A program made the position numbers and the translations under genes. Of a stretch of 64,000 bases of DNA, positions 26,955 through 34,667 are shown one piece after another; positions within the stretch are counted from its first letter, which is position 1, and the number at the start of each line of letters is the position of its first letter. The DNA is from Mycobacterium asiaticum (GTDB lineage Bacteria; Actinomycetota; Actinomycetes; Mycobacteriales; Mycobacteriaceae), in the NCBI RefSeq assembly GCF_001668675.1, contig NZ_LZKQ01000011.1:1-64000 (forward strand), written 5' to 3'. Under the pieces are notes generated by a model that saw nothing but the letters and a program-made list of their open reading frames with translations, did not search any database and was not told the origin of the DNA.

Positions 26955-28115
26955 GTGCGGGATTTGGATACGGTACTTGGGCTGTCGGTCACACCGGCCG
27001 CCGTCGGGTGGATCCTCGCTGAGGGACACAGCGCCGAAGGCGCGATCCTGGACCACCACGAATTGCATCTGCAGGACGGCGCCGAGGGCGGCCGGCACGT
27101 CGGCCAGGGTGTGCGTGTCGTACACACCGCCGAGCAGGTGGCCGCCGAAGTGCTCCGGGCGCGGGATGTGGCGCTCGCCGGGGACCGCCGGCTGCGCGTG
27201 ATCGGCGTGACGTGGAGCGACGAGGCATCCGCCCAGGCCGCGCTGCTGTTGGAGGCGCTGACCGACGCCGGCTTCGACAATGTCGTACCCGTGCGTCTGC
27301 TCGATGCGGTCGAGACGCTCGCCGAGGCCGTCGCGCCGGTGATCGGCTACCAGCAGACCGCGGTGTGCATCCTCGAGCGTGAATGGGCGACGGTGGTCAT
27401 GGTCGACACCCATGACGGGCAGACGCAGACGGCGGTCAAGCACGTTCGCGGCGGGTACGACGGTCTGACGTCCTGGCTGACCGGGATGTTCGACCGCAGT
27501 TCCTGGCGGCCGGGCGGGGTGGTCGTGGTCGGTTCCGAAGGAGACGTCAACGATTTCTCCTGGCAGCTGGAAAAGGTCCTGCCGGTTCCGGTGTTCGCCC
27601 AGACGATGGCGCAGGTAACCGTGGCGCGCGGAGCTGCGCTGGCCGCGGCCCGCCGCACCGAGTTCACCGATACCGAACTGATCGCCGATCACGTTGCGCC
27701 GGTCTCCGCCGCCCCGACGCGGTCCCGGCAGTACGCCGGGGCGGCGACGACGTTGGCCGCGGCCGCAGTGACCTTCGTGGCGTCGGTGTCCCTGGCGGTG
27801 GGCATCCAATTGGCTCCCGGCAAGGATGCGCACCCTGCTCATCCCGTGGTGCACAAGTCGACGCCGCCGATAGCCGAGGCCGAAGCGCCGCGACCGGTTC
27901 CGCCGGCCGCGGTTCCGGCGGCCCCGTCGCCGGCACCGCCGCAACAAGAACCCGTGCGGTTGACCGCCGGTGAACAGGTCGACGAATCCGGACCGGGCGA
28001 GCAACCGGGCGGCGCGGTGCCCGAACCGGCGCCCGGCGACGGACCGCTGCGTTTGAGCAGAGTGCTCGAGCACATTCCCGGCACGTACACCGAGCCCGGC
28101 CGCCCGCCCGAGTAA
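26955..28115 (+). CDS. Mycobacterial DUF7159-like membrane protein (Rv1887 position)
   Basis: About 386 residues. The N-terminal 250 residues are a soluble domain with repeated strands (VLGLSVTPAAVGWILAEG, RLRVIGVTWSD, GYQQTAVCILEREWATVVMV) that recalls an actin-like ATPase fold. A single transmembrane helix follows (TTLAAAAVTFVASVSLAVGI, about 260-280), then a Pro/Ala/Glu-rich tail. The start GTG at 26955 lies two codons before the first conserved residues. Function unknown; the family seems confined to mycobacteria. Confidence 0.75.
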   Translation: MRDLDTVLGLSVTPAAVGWILAEGHSAEGAILDHHELHLQDGAEGGRHVGQGVRVVHTAEQVAAEVLRARDVALAGDRRLRVIGVTWSDEASAQAALLLEALTDAGFDNVVPVRLLDAVETLAEAVAPVIGYQQTAVCILEREWATVVMVDTHDGQTQTAVKHVRGGYDGLTSWLTGMFDRSSWRPGGVVVVGSEGDVNDFSWQLEKVLPVPVFAQTMAQVTVARGAALAAARRTEFTDTELIADHVAPVSAAPTRSRQYAGAATTLAAAAVTFVASVSLAVGIQLAPGKDAHPAHPVVHKSTPPIAEAEAPRPVPPAAVPAAPSPAPPQQEPVRLTAGEQVDESGPGEQPGGAVPEPAPGDGPLRLSRVLEHIPGTYTEPGRPPE

Positions 28116-28118
28116 CCG

Positions 28119-28667
28119 TCAGCCGCCCTTGCTGCGACTGGCCGAGAAGGCCACCGTCACCTCGTCGGCGACGTGCAGGGACCCGAGCAGCATCGAGTAG
28201 GGCTTGACGCCGAAATCGGTCTGCCGAACCGTCGATTCGGTTGCCAGCAGCCAGCTATCCCCGCGATCGTCCACGCGCAGGTCGACAGCGTGTGCACGGG
28301 CCTTGCCCCTGATGTCCAGCGTGCCGTCCAGCCGGTAGCCGTCCACGGTCTTCTCGATGTCTTCGGCGCTGAACCGGATCTCGGGAAATCGGCCGGCGGA
28401 CAGCGACTTCAGCGCGTTCGAGCGCGCCAGCGCCTGCTCCGGGCCGGACAGGCCCTTGACGCCACCGTCACCGCGCAGCACCTGCAGCGAATCCACGTGC
28501 ACGATCAACTCTGCCGAATCGGGTTCGTCCGCAGCCCAATTGACAGTTGCCTGCCAGCGGGTCATGGCCAGGGTGAGCCGATGGCCCATCCGCGCGGCCC
28601 GGCCCGCCACTCCGGTGCGGACGGTCAATTCGCCGTCGTCGACGCCCAGCGTCCACGAGTCGGTCAC
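28119..28667 (-). CDS. YceI-like lipocalin-fold protein
   Basis: About 182 residues, YceI family (isoprenoid/lipid-binding beta barrel). The pattern GVAGRAARMGHRLTLAMTRW, SNALKSLSAGRFPEIRF and GTLDIRGKARAHAVDLRV is typical. No signal peptide is seen with the GTG start at 28667, so this copy may be cytosolic. It lies 11 bases downstream of the alcohol dehydrogenase gene, probably in one operon. Confidence 0.8.
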   Translation of the reverse strand: MTDSWTLGVDDGELTVRTGVAGRAARMGHRLTLAMTRWQATVNWAADEPDSAELIVHVDSLQVLRGDGGVKGLSGPEQALARSNALKSLSAGRFPEIRFSAEDIEKTVDGYRLDGTLDIRGKARAHAVDLRVDDRGDSWLLATESTVRQTDFGVKPYSMLLGSLHVADEVTVAFSASRSKGG

Positions 28668-28678
28668 CGTTGCGGTGG

Positions 28679-29692
28679 TCAGACCGTCAGAACGGTGCGG
28701 TAGTGCGCACGTCCTTGCTCCAACGTGGCGTAGCCCTCGGCGGCCCGCTCCAGAGGCAGCTCCTCGACCCACGCCCGCACGCCGGAGAGGACCGCGAATT
28801 GCATTGTCTCCTCGACGTCCTTGGCCGTTCCGGACGGATGACCGATCACGCTGAGCCCGGGAATGATCAATTGAACGGGGCTGATCGGCAGCGGCTCGGG
28901 GGTGACCCCGATGGTGACGAGCTCACCTTGGGGGAGTAGCCCGCCGACCGTGTCGGCCATGGCCTTGGAGTTGCCCGCGGTGGCGAGGACGACGGACGCG
29001 CCGCCCAGGGTGCGCAGCGCTTCGGATACGTCGACGCTGGTGGAGTCGATGTAGTGATGCGCGCCCAACTTCTTGGCGTCCTCGGCCTTTCCGGCGCCGC
29101 GAGCGATCGCTATGGTCTCGAAACCCATTGCCCGGGACCACTGGACGCCGAGGTGACCGAGACCGCCGACGCCGAGCACCGCGACCCGGTCACCGGGTAG
29201 CGCCCTGGTGTGCCGCAAGGCGTTGTAGGTGGTGACACCGGCGCACCCCATCGGGGCCGCTTCGACATCGGTCAGTCCGGCGGGGATCCGGGCCAGCGCG
29301 GTGGCGGGCACCGTCACGGATTCGGCGTAGCCGCCGGGATACTGCCAGCTGGGCACCTGCGCGTTCGCGCAGTGAATGAGGATGCCCTTCCGGCACGGAT
29401 CGCAGTGGTTGCAGTTGCCGCCGAACCAGCCGACGGCGACCCGGTCACCGACCGCGAACTCTTCGACGTCTTTACCGAGTTCGGCTATGGTGCCGGCGAT
29501 TTCGTGCCCGAGGGTCAGCGGCCAGGTCATATCCGGGAATCCGCCGTTGACGAAATGCGCGTCGGTACCGCAGATTCCGCAAGCGGTGACCGAGATGCGC
29601 ACCTCGCCGCGTCCTGGTGGGCGCGTTTCCACCTCGGTGAGCTCCAGCGGTGCGCCCTCCGACGCCACCTGCACAGCCTTATGGGTAGCCAT
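28679..29692 (-). CDS. Zinc-dependent alcohol dehydrogenase
   Basis: A 337-residue medium-chain alcohol dehydrogenase. The catalytic zinc motif is CGICGTDAHF with GHE, the structural zinc uses the four cysteines of CNHCDPCRKGILIHC, and the NAD-binding site is LGVGGLGHLG. It oxidises an alcohol to an aldehyde or ketone. Its position directly downstream of a CYP125-like P450, 39 bases away, suggests that it oxidises a P450-made alcohol. ATG at 29692. Confidence 0.9.
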   Translation of the reverse strand: MATHKAVQVASEGAPLELTEVETRPPGRGEVRISVTACGICGTDAHFVNGGFPDMTWPLTLGHEIAGTIAELGKDVEEFAVGDRVAVGWFGGNCNHCDPCRKGILIHCANAQVPSWQYPGGYAESVTVPATALARIPAGLTDVEAAPMGCAGVTTYNALRHTRALPGDRVAVLGVGGLGHLGVQWSRAMGFETIAIARGAGKAEDAKKLGAHHYIDSTSVDVSEALRTLGGASVVLATAGNSKAMADTVGGLLPQGELVTIGVTPEPLPISPVQLIIPGLSVIGHPSGTAKDVEETMQFAVLSGVRAWVEELPLERAAEGYATLEQGRAHYRTVLTV

Positions 29693-29731
29693 GTGTTTCC
29701 TTTTGAGTTGTGAACGGTTGAGGTGTGAGTG

Positions 29732-31018
29732 TCAGTGGGACACAGGGCATTTGTCGCCCGGAGCGGTCCCCGAGGTGTGGTAGTCGACCTGCCAGTGCTT
29801 GATGCCGTTGAGCCAACCGGAGCGCAGCCGCTCGGGCTTGCCCACCGACTCCAGGTCGGGCATTGCGTCGGCGATCGCGTTGAACATCAGGTCGATCGTC
29901 ATCCGGGCCAGGTTCGCCCCGATACAGTAGTGCGCGCCGGTCCCGCCGAATCCGACATGCGGATTGGGGTCGCGCTTGATGTTGAAAGTGAACGGGTCGT
30001 CGAACACGTCCTCGTCGAAGTTGGCTGAGCGATAGACCATTACCACCCGCTGGCCCTTCTTGATCTGCACGCCGGAGAGCTCGTAATCCTCGAGCGCGGT
30101 GCGCTGGAACGAGGTGACGGGGGTGGCCCACCGGACGATCTCGTCCGCGGTGGTGACCGGCCGCTCCCGCTTGTACAGCTCCCACTGGTCGGGGAAATCG
30201 GTGAAGGCCATCATGCCCTGGGTGATCGAGTTGCGGGTCGTCTCGTTGCCGGCGACCGCCAGCAGGATGACGAAGAACCCGAACTCGTCGTCAGACAGCT
30301 TGTGACCGTCGACGTCGGCTTCGATCAGCTTGGTGACAATGTCTTCACCCGGGTTCTGCGCCCGGTCGGCCGCCATCTGCATCGCGTACATGATCAGTTC
30401 GACCGAGGCGGCAATGGCGTCGTTGGTAGCGAACTCGGGGTCCTGGTCGCCGACCATCTGATTGGACCAGTGGAACAACTTCATCCGGTCCTCCTGCGGC
30501 ACCCCCAGCAGGCCGGCGATCGCCTGCAACGGCAGCTCGCAGGAGACCTGTTCGACGAAGTCGCCGGAACCCTGCGCGGCGGCGTTGGCCACGATCCGCT
30601 TCGCGCGCTCGTTGAGGTCGTCGCGCAGTCGCTCGACGGCCCGCGGGGTGAAGCCCCGGGAGATGATCTTGCGCAACCGGGTGTGGTGCGGCGCGTCCTG
30701 GTTCAGCAGGACGAACTTGCCGCGCTCGATCTGCTCGCCGACGGTGCCGTCCTTATATCGGGGCAAAGCCGTCTTGGCCAGACTGGAGAAGACGTCGCTG
30801 CGCCGGGAGATCTCCTTGACGTCCTTGTGTTTGGTCACCACCCAGAAGCCGCCGTCGTCGAAACCGCCGACCCCGAGCGGTTGCTCGTTCCACCAGATCG
30901 GCGCGGTGCGGCGCAGTTCGGCCAGCTCCTCAACGGGCAGCCGCTCGGCATGCACGTCCGGATCGGTGAAATCGAACCCCGGCGGCAGGTTCGGCTTGGC
31001 TTGCGGTTCGGCTGGCAT
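29732..31018 (-). CDS. Cytochrome P450, CYP125-like (steroid side-chain oxidase family)
   Basis: A 428-residue P450. It has very close similarity to M. tuberculosis CYP125 along its length: NLPPGFDFTDP at the front, NQDAPHHTRLRKIISRGFTP, VEQVSCELPLQAIAGLLGVP, the I-helix LAVAGNETTRNSITQGMMAF, and the haem loop FGGTGAHYCIGANLARM. CYP125 oxidises the C26/27 methyl of cholesterol. This is likely a CYP125 paralogue acting on a steroid or branched lipid. ATG at 31018; a GTG nine codons upstream is an alternative. A KstR-type box lies 113 bases upstream. Confidence 0.92.
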   Translation of the reverse strand: MPAEPQAKPNLPPGFDFTDPDVHAERLPVEELAELRRTAPIWWNEQPLGVGGFDDGGFWVVTKHKDVKEISRRSDVFSSLAKTALPRYKDGTVGEQIERGKFVLLNQDAPHHTRLRKIISRGFTPRAVERLRDDLNERAKRIVANAAAQGSGDFVEQVSCELPLQAIAGLLGVPQEDRMKLFHWSNQMVGDQDPEFATNDAIAASVELIMYAMQMAADRAQNPGEDIVTKLIEADVDGHKLSDDEFGFFVILLAVAGNETTRNSITQGMMAFTDFPDQWELYKRERPVTTADEIVRWATPVTSFQRTALEDYELSGVQIKKGQRVVMVYRSANFDEDVFDDPFTFNIKRDPNPHVGFGGTGAHYCIGANLARMTIDLMFNAIADAMPDLESVGKPERLRSGWLNGIKHWQVDYHTSGTAPGDKCPVSH

Positions 31019-31130
31019 CGTCGACAAGGCCCACTCCTCGTACACCGTGGTCTAGTTGTTGTCCCGTGCCAATAATCCATTGCTACAGCACGGTTGGGAA
31101 GCTCTGAGCGAAAAGAGGCCGAAGCCCAAC

Positions 31131-31144
31131 TAGAACACGTTCCA
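31131..31144. promoter_or_regulatory. KstR-type operator upstream of the CYP125-like gene
   Basis: TAGAACACGTTCCA fits the KstR consensus TnnAACnnGTTnnA at every fixed position. KstR represses cholesterol catabolism genes including cyp125. The site lies in the divergent region between the P450 (start 31018) and the small secreted protein (31254). Confidence 0.72.
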
Positions 31145-31253
31145 CGACGGCGGGGACGGGAGCCGATCCGGGTCTGCCGATCTGCCCTTGTGACCCCTGC
31201 AGCAATCGTTATGCTTCTCATCAACCATCGTCGGTGCCATGAAGGAGTGCCAC

Positions 31254-31661
31254 ATGATTCGCGAATTGCTCACCACCGCTGCGATCGCGGGCTCGGCGAT
31301 AGTTCTGGCGCCTGTGGCGAGTGCCGACAACGGCCGCTGGGAAGGCGATGTGCCCGGGATGAACTATGACGCCTCGCTGGGTGCGCCGTGCGACAACTAC
31401 GAGCGCTTCATCTTCGGGCGCGGCCCCAGCGGCCAGGCCGAGGCCTGCCACTTCCCGCCGCCCAACCAGTTCCCGGCCGCCGAGACCGGGTACTGGGTGA
31501 TCTCCTACCCGTTGCGTGGCGTCCAGCAGATCGGCGCGCCGTGCCCCGGCCCGCGTGTCGCCGCGCAGTCGCCGGCCGGGCTGCCGATGCTGTGCCTGGG
31601 AGCGCAAGGGTGGCAGGAAGGTTGGTTCACCGGAGCAGGGTTCTTCCCACCCGAGCCGTGA
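31254..31661 (+). CDS. Small secreted protein (Rv1891 homologue)
   Basis: A 135-residue protein, the length of Rv1891. A signal peptide (LLTTAAIAGSAIVLAPVASA) is cleaved before DNGRWEG. The mature protein has four cysteines (GAPCDN, EACHFPP, GAPCPGP, MLCLGA) that could form two disulphides. Function unknown. The ATG at 31254 is preceded by GAAGGAG. Its stop overlaps the next start (GTGA), so the two proteins are coupled. Confidence 0.85.
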   Translation: MIRELLTTAAIAGSAIVLAPVASADNGRWEGDVPGMNYDASLGAPCDNYERFIFGRGPSGQAEACHFPPPNQFPAAETGYWVISYPLRGVQQIGAPCPGPRVAAQSPAGLPMLCLGAQGWQEGWFTGAGFFPPEP

Positions 31662-31933
31662 CCGATTACCCGGTTCCGCGCTGGCTACGATTCGTCCTTG
31701 CGTCCGATCGGGCCGGCTCGGCGTGGTACATAGGCGCCGGCTTCTTCTTCGCGCCGGTGTTGGCCGTGCTCTCGCCCTGGCCGGCGGTGACCACCGCGCT
31801 GTGGTGGCTGATCGGGCTGGCCGGACTTTGGCTCGGCCTGCTCGGGATCGCCATGGCCGTGGGCTTGGCCCGAGTGCTGTTGTCGGGCAAGGAAATTCCC
31901 GAAGAGTACTGGCGCACCCTGGTCGACTACTGA
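31658..31933 (+). CDS. Small two-helix membrane protein (Rv1892 homologue)
   Basis: A 91-residue protein with two predicted membrane helices (WYIGAGFFFAPVLAVLSPW and LWWLIGLAGLWLGLLGIAMA) and a short acidic C-terminus. GTG start overlapping the stop of the secreted protein gene. Function unknown; the coupling suggests that the two products act together in the envelope. Confidence 0.75.
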   Translation: MTDYPVPRWLRFVLASDRAGSAWYIGAGFFFAPVLAVLSPWPAVTTALWWLIGLAGLWLGLLGIAMAVGLARVLLSGKEIPEEYWRTLVDY

Positions 31934-31991
31934 CAACTCACGACCCGGTCTAGAGTCATTACAACCGTCCGTCAACGAATAGGAGACACCC

Positions 31992-32210
31992 GTGGGCTTC
32001 GATCCCAAAGATGCCGTGGACGCCGTTCGCGACATCGCGACCAATGCCGTCGAGAAGGCCTCCGACATCGTCGAGCACGCCAGCGACATCATCCGTGGTG
32101 ACATCGCCGGCGGCGCCAGCGGCATCGTTCAGAATTCCATCGAAATCGGTACCCACGCGGTGGACCGGGTCAAGGAAGTCTTCACCGGCAAAGAGGACGA
32201 TCTCGACTGA
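31992..32210 (+). CDS. Small helical protein (Rv1893 homologue)
   Basis: A 72-residue acidic protein predicted to be almost wholly alpha-helical, with repeats of a heptad-like pattern (AVRDIATNAVEKASDIVEHA). GTG start with AGGAG upstream. Length equals Rv1893. No domain recognised; function unknown. Confidence 0.82.
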   Translation: MGFDPKDAVDAVRDIATNAVEKASDIVEHASDIIRGDIAGGASGIVQNSIEIGTHAVDRVKEVFTGKEDDLD

Positions 32211-32213
32211 TCG

Positions 32214-33344
32214 TCAGACCGCGGCAGCCTCGTTGAGCTCGTCGAGCCTGCTGGTCGCCTCCAGGTACTCCTGGACCCAGCGTTCGATCACGGTCGAGGT
32301 CTTCTCCACCTTCTGGAACTGACCGACCACCTGCCCGACCGGGTTGAACGCCACGTCGACGGACTCGTTGGGATACCTGTTGGTGGCGCGCACCGCCATG
32401 CCGGACACCATGTACTGCAGCGGCATGCCGAGCGGCTTCGGGTTGTCCGGCTGCTCCCAGGCTTCGGTCCAGTCGTTGCGCAGCATCCGGGCCGGTTTGC
32501 CGGTGAAGGAGCGGCTGCGGACGGTGTCGCGGCTGCCTGCCTTGATGTAGGCGGCCTGCTGCACCGGGGTGTTCGAGGATTCCTCGACCATCAGCCACTG
32601 CGAACCGGTCCACGCGCCCTGGCAGCCGAGCGCCAGCGCCGCCGCGATCTGCTGGCCGCTGCCGATGCCACCGGCGCCGAGCACCGGGATCGGGGCGACC
32701 TCCTTGACGACCTGCGGCCACAGCACGATGGAACCCACCTCGCCGCAGTGTCCGCCGGCCTCGCCGCCTTGGGCGATGATGATGTCGACGCCGGCGTCGG
32801 CGTGCTTGCGCGCCTGCGACGGCGACCCGCACAGCGCGGCGACCTTGAGCCCGGCGTCATGGATGTGCTTGATCATGTCCGCGGGCGGCGTGCCGAGCGC
32901 GTTCGCGATCATCTTGACCTTCGGGTGCTTGAGCGCCACCTCGACCTGCGGGGTGGCCGTTGCCTCGGTCCAGCCGAGCAACTGCAGGGTGTCGCCGTCG
33001 CTGTCTTCGACCGGTACGCCGTGGTCGGCCAGGATCTTCTTGCCGAAGTCCAGGTGTTCCTGCGGCACCATCTTGCGCAGGGTCTCGGCCAGTTCCTCGG
33101 CGGACAGGTGCGAGTCCATGCCCTCGTATTTGTTCGGGATGACGATGTCCACGCCGTAGGGGTGGTCACCGATGTTCTCGTCGATCCACTTCAGCTCGAT
33201 CTCGAGCTGCTCGGGGGTGAAGCCGACGGCACCCAGCACGCCGAAGCCGCCGGCCTTGCTGACCGCGACGACGACGTCGCGACAGTGGGTGAAAGCAAAG
33301 ATCGGAAACTCGATACCGAGTTCGTCGCATAGGGCGGTGTGCAT
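32214..33344 (-). CDS. Nitronate monooxygenase-type FMN oxidoreductase (Rv1894c)
   Basis: A 376-residue TIM-barrel flavoprotein of the 2-nitropropane dioxygenase/enoyl reductase class, the same length as Rv1894c. FMN-binding parts are GGFGVLGAVGFTPEQ, IIAQGGEAGGHCGE (with the conserved His) and PVLGAGGIGSGQQIAAALAL. The start at 33344 has GAGGAG before it. The real substrate is unknown. A KstR-type box 27 bases upstream ties it to steroid metabolism. Confidence 0.92.
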   Translation of the reverse strand: MHTALCDELGIEFPIFAFTHCRDVVVAVSKAGGFGVLGAVGFTPEQLEIELKWIDENIGDHPYGVDIVIPNKYEGMDSHLSAEELAETLRKMVPQEHLDFGKKILADHGVPVEDSDGDTLQLLGWTEATATPQVEVALKHPKVKMIANALGTPPADMIKHIHDAGLKVAALCGSPSQARKHADAGVDIIIAQGGEAGGHCGEVGSIVLWPQVVKEVAPIPVLGAGGIGSGQQIAAALALGCQGAWTGSQWLMVEESSNTPVQQAAYIKAGSRDTVRSRSFTGKPARMLRNDWTEAWEQPDNPKPLGMPLQYMVSGMAVRATNRYPNESVDVAFNPVGQVVGQFQKVEKTSTVIERWVQEYLEATSRLDELNEAAAV

Positions 33345-33370
33345 GCCAGCTCCTCGGGCGTTCGCCAAAT

Positions 33371-33384
33371 TGAAACGTGTTCTA
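33371..33384. promoter_or_regulatory. KstR-type operator upstream of the Rv1894c homologue
   Basis: TGAAACGTGTTCTA fits TnnAACnnGTTnnA at all fixed positions. It lies 27 bases upstream of the Rv1894c-like start, where a repressor would overlap the promoter. It is the second such box within 2.3 kb. Confidence 0.75.
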
Positions 33385-33434
33385 GTTTAGTACGGACGCC
33401 GACCGCGTGGCCAGTGAGGTCGAATGTGTCGCGA

Positions 33435-33920
33435 CTAATACCCGTCAGAGAGGCCGTCGAGAACCACGCCGTGCACCGACCACAGCACCGTAAACGCAAG
33501 CAAACACCCGAAGCAGATCAGGTGGTCGCGGCAGACGACGCGAGCCAGCCGGCTCTGGCCTACCGCAGTGTCCCGCCGCTTTCCGAGCCGCACCGCGCTC
33601 GGGACGGTATGGAACATCGCCAGCGCCACCGGCACGCCGGCCAGCGCGGCGGAAGTCAGCAGTAGCCAGGCCGGTCCACCGCCGTTCAGCGCGTGAATTA
33701 CCAACGCGCTCAGCAGGATCAGCATGACCAGCGCGATGAGTCTGCCCATCGGGCGTGAGGTGGTGGTGGCCCGGTGATAGTAGGCGGCGATGGACGCCAG
33801 TACGGGCTCGGGCAGTTCGCCACCGTCCGGACCGGCCCGGAACACCTGGACATCGAAGATCAGGTCCATCCACAGCACAGCCAGCAGGAAGCCCCCGCAG
33901 GCCGCAAGCAGCGGTGCCAT
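33435..33920 (-). CDS. Four-helix membrane protein (DUF1772-like)
   Basis: A 161-residue integral membrane protein with four hydrophobic segments (LLAACGGFLLAVLWMDLIFD, LIALVMLILLSALVIHAL, WLLLTSAALAGVPVALAM and LICFGCLLAFTVLWSVHGVV). The layout resembles small DUF1772-type proteins. Function unknown. The start at 33920 follows GAGTGCGGCT, a poor ribosome site. Confidence 0.72.
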   Translation of the reverse strand: MAPLLAACGGFLLAVLWMDLIFDVQVFRAGPDGGELPEPVLASIAAYYHRATTTSRPMGRLIALVMLILLSALVIHALNGGGPAWLLLTSAALAGVPVALAMFHTVPSAVRLGKRRDTAVGQSRLARVVCRDHLICFGCLLAFTVLWSVHGVVLDGLSDGY

Positions 33921-34025
33921 AGCCGCACTCCTCAGGTCTGCGCTGTCACTTCCGTTCCCACTCTGCCGCCGACCGCGCACTTCTAGAACGGGTTCCAGCA
34001 CCGCTCGCCGGTGGTGGCCGGTCCG

Positions 34026-34541
34026 TTACGTCTTTTTTCGCTTCAATCTCGCATTGCAGTTGGGGCAGACGAAGGACGTCTCGTGCACCGACACGCTGTG
34101 CACGTGCTGGCAGGCGTGACACCGGACTTTGGTCTTCTTCTCAGCGGGCACGTCGGCGGGCACCTCGGTGGGAGTCTCGGCGGGCGCTTCGGCAGATACC
34201 TCAGTGGGCACGTCGGCGGGGTCCGGTTCCGCGGCGTGCTCCTCGGCCGGCTGCGGCGCCGTCGCCCGGTCCTCCCGAGCCTCGTCGCGCCGGAACAGAT
34301 AGATGCCCACCACTTCGTCGGTGGCGACCCAGTCGGCGTGCTCGAGGCGCCATCCGGCCTGCTCGATGAGACCGAGGGTTGCCCCGACGTCCGCGGCGTG
34401 CGGCAGCTGGATCTGGAAGAACTCCTCGCCGCGGTCGAAAGCCTTGATGGCGCGCCGCTGCGGGGATTCGCGCGGCGGTTGCTTCGCCGGGCCGGCCGCG
34501 CCGCTGCGCGGGCCGGTCGCCTTCTGGCCGAACAGACCCAT
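34026..34541 (-). CDS. Zinc-ribbon protein of unknown function
   Basis: A 171-residue protein in three parts: a basic N-terminus (MGLFGQKATG), a conserved middle domain (QRRAIKAFDRGEEFFQIQL to VVGIYLFRR), and a Pro/Glu/Ala-rich linker leading to a C-terminal zinc ribbon (CHACQH, then CPNCNARLKRKK). The two CxxC pairs should bind one zinc; nucleic acid or protein binding is possible. It is divergent from the monooxygenase operon. The long open frame beyond the start is antisense noise. Confidence 0.78.
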   Translation of the reverse strand: MGLFGQKATGPRSGAAGPAKQPPRESPQRRAIKAFDRGEEFFQIQLPHAADVGATLGLIEQAGWRLEHADWVATDEVVGIYLFRRDEAREDRATAPQPAEEHAAEPDPADVPTEVSAEAPAETPTEVPADVPAEKKTKVRCHACQHVHSVSVHETSFVCPNCNARLKRKKT

Positions 34542-34612
34542 GGACCGGAACTTACGCCGGGGATTCGCGGAGTCTTGATCGGGGTGCGACACCGCGGGTA
34601 GCGTAGGGCTGC

Positions 34613-34641
34613 CAATTACGAAACCTGCAGTAGCGTAATTG
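34613..34641. promoter_or_regulatory. Inverted repeat before the monooxygenase operon
   Basis: CAATTACG (34613-34620) and CGTAATTG (34634-34641) are perfect 8-bp arms separated by 13 bases, centred about 40 bases upstream of the Baeyer-Villiger monooxygenase start. It looks like a dimeric repressor operator; the regulator is not in the window. Confidence 0.55.
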
Positions 34642-34667
34642 CAGCCACCCGAAAGGAATCGCCCTCG

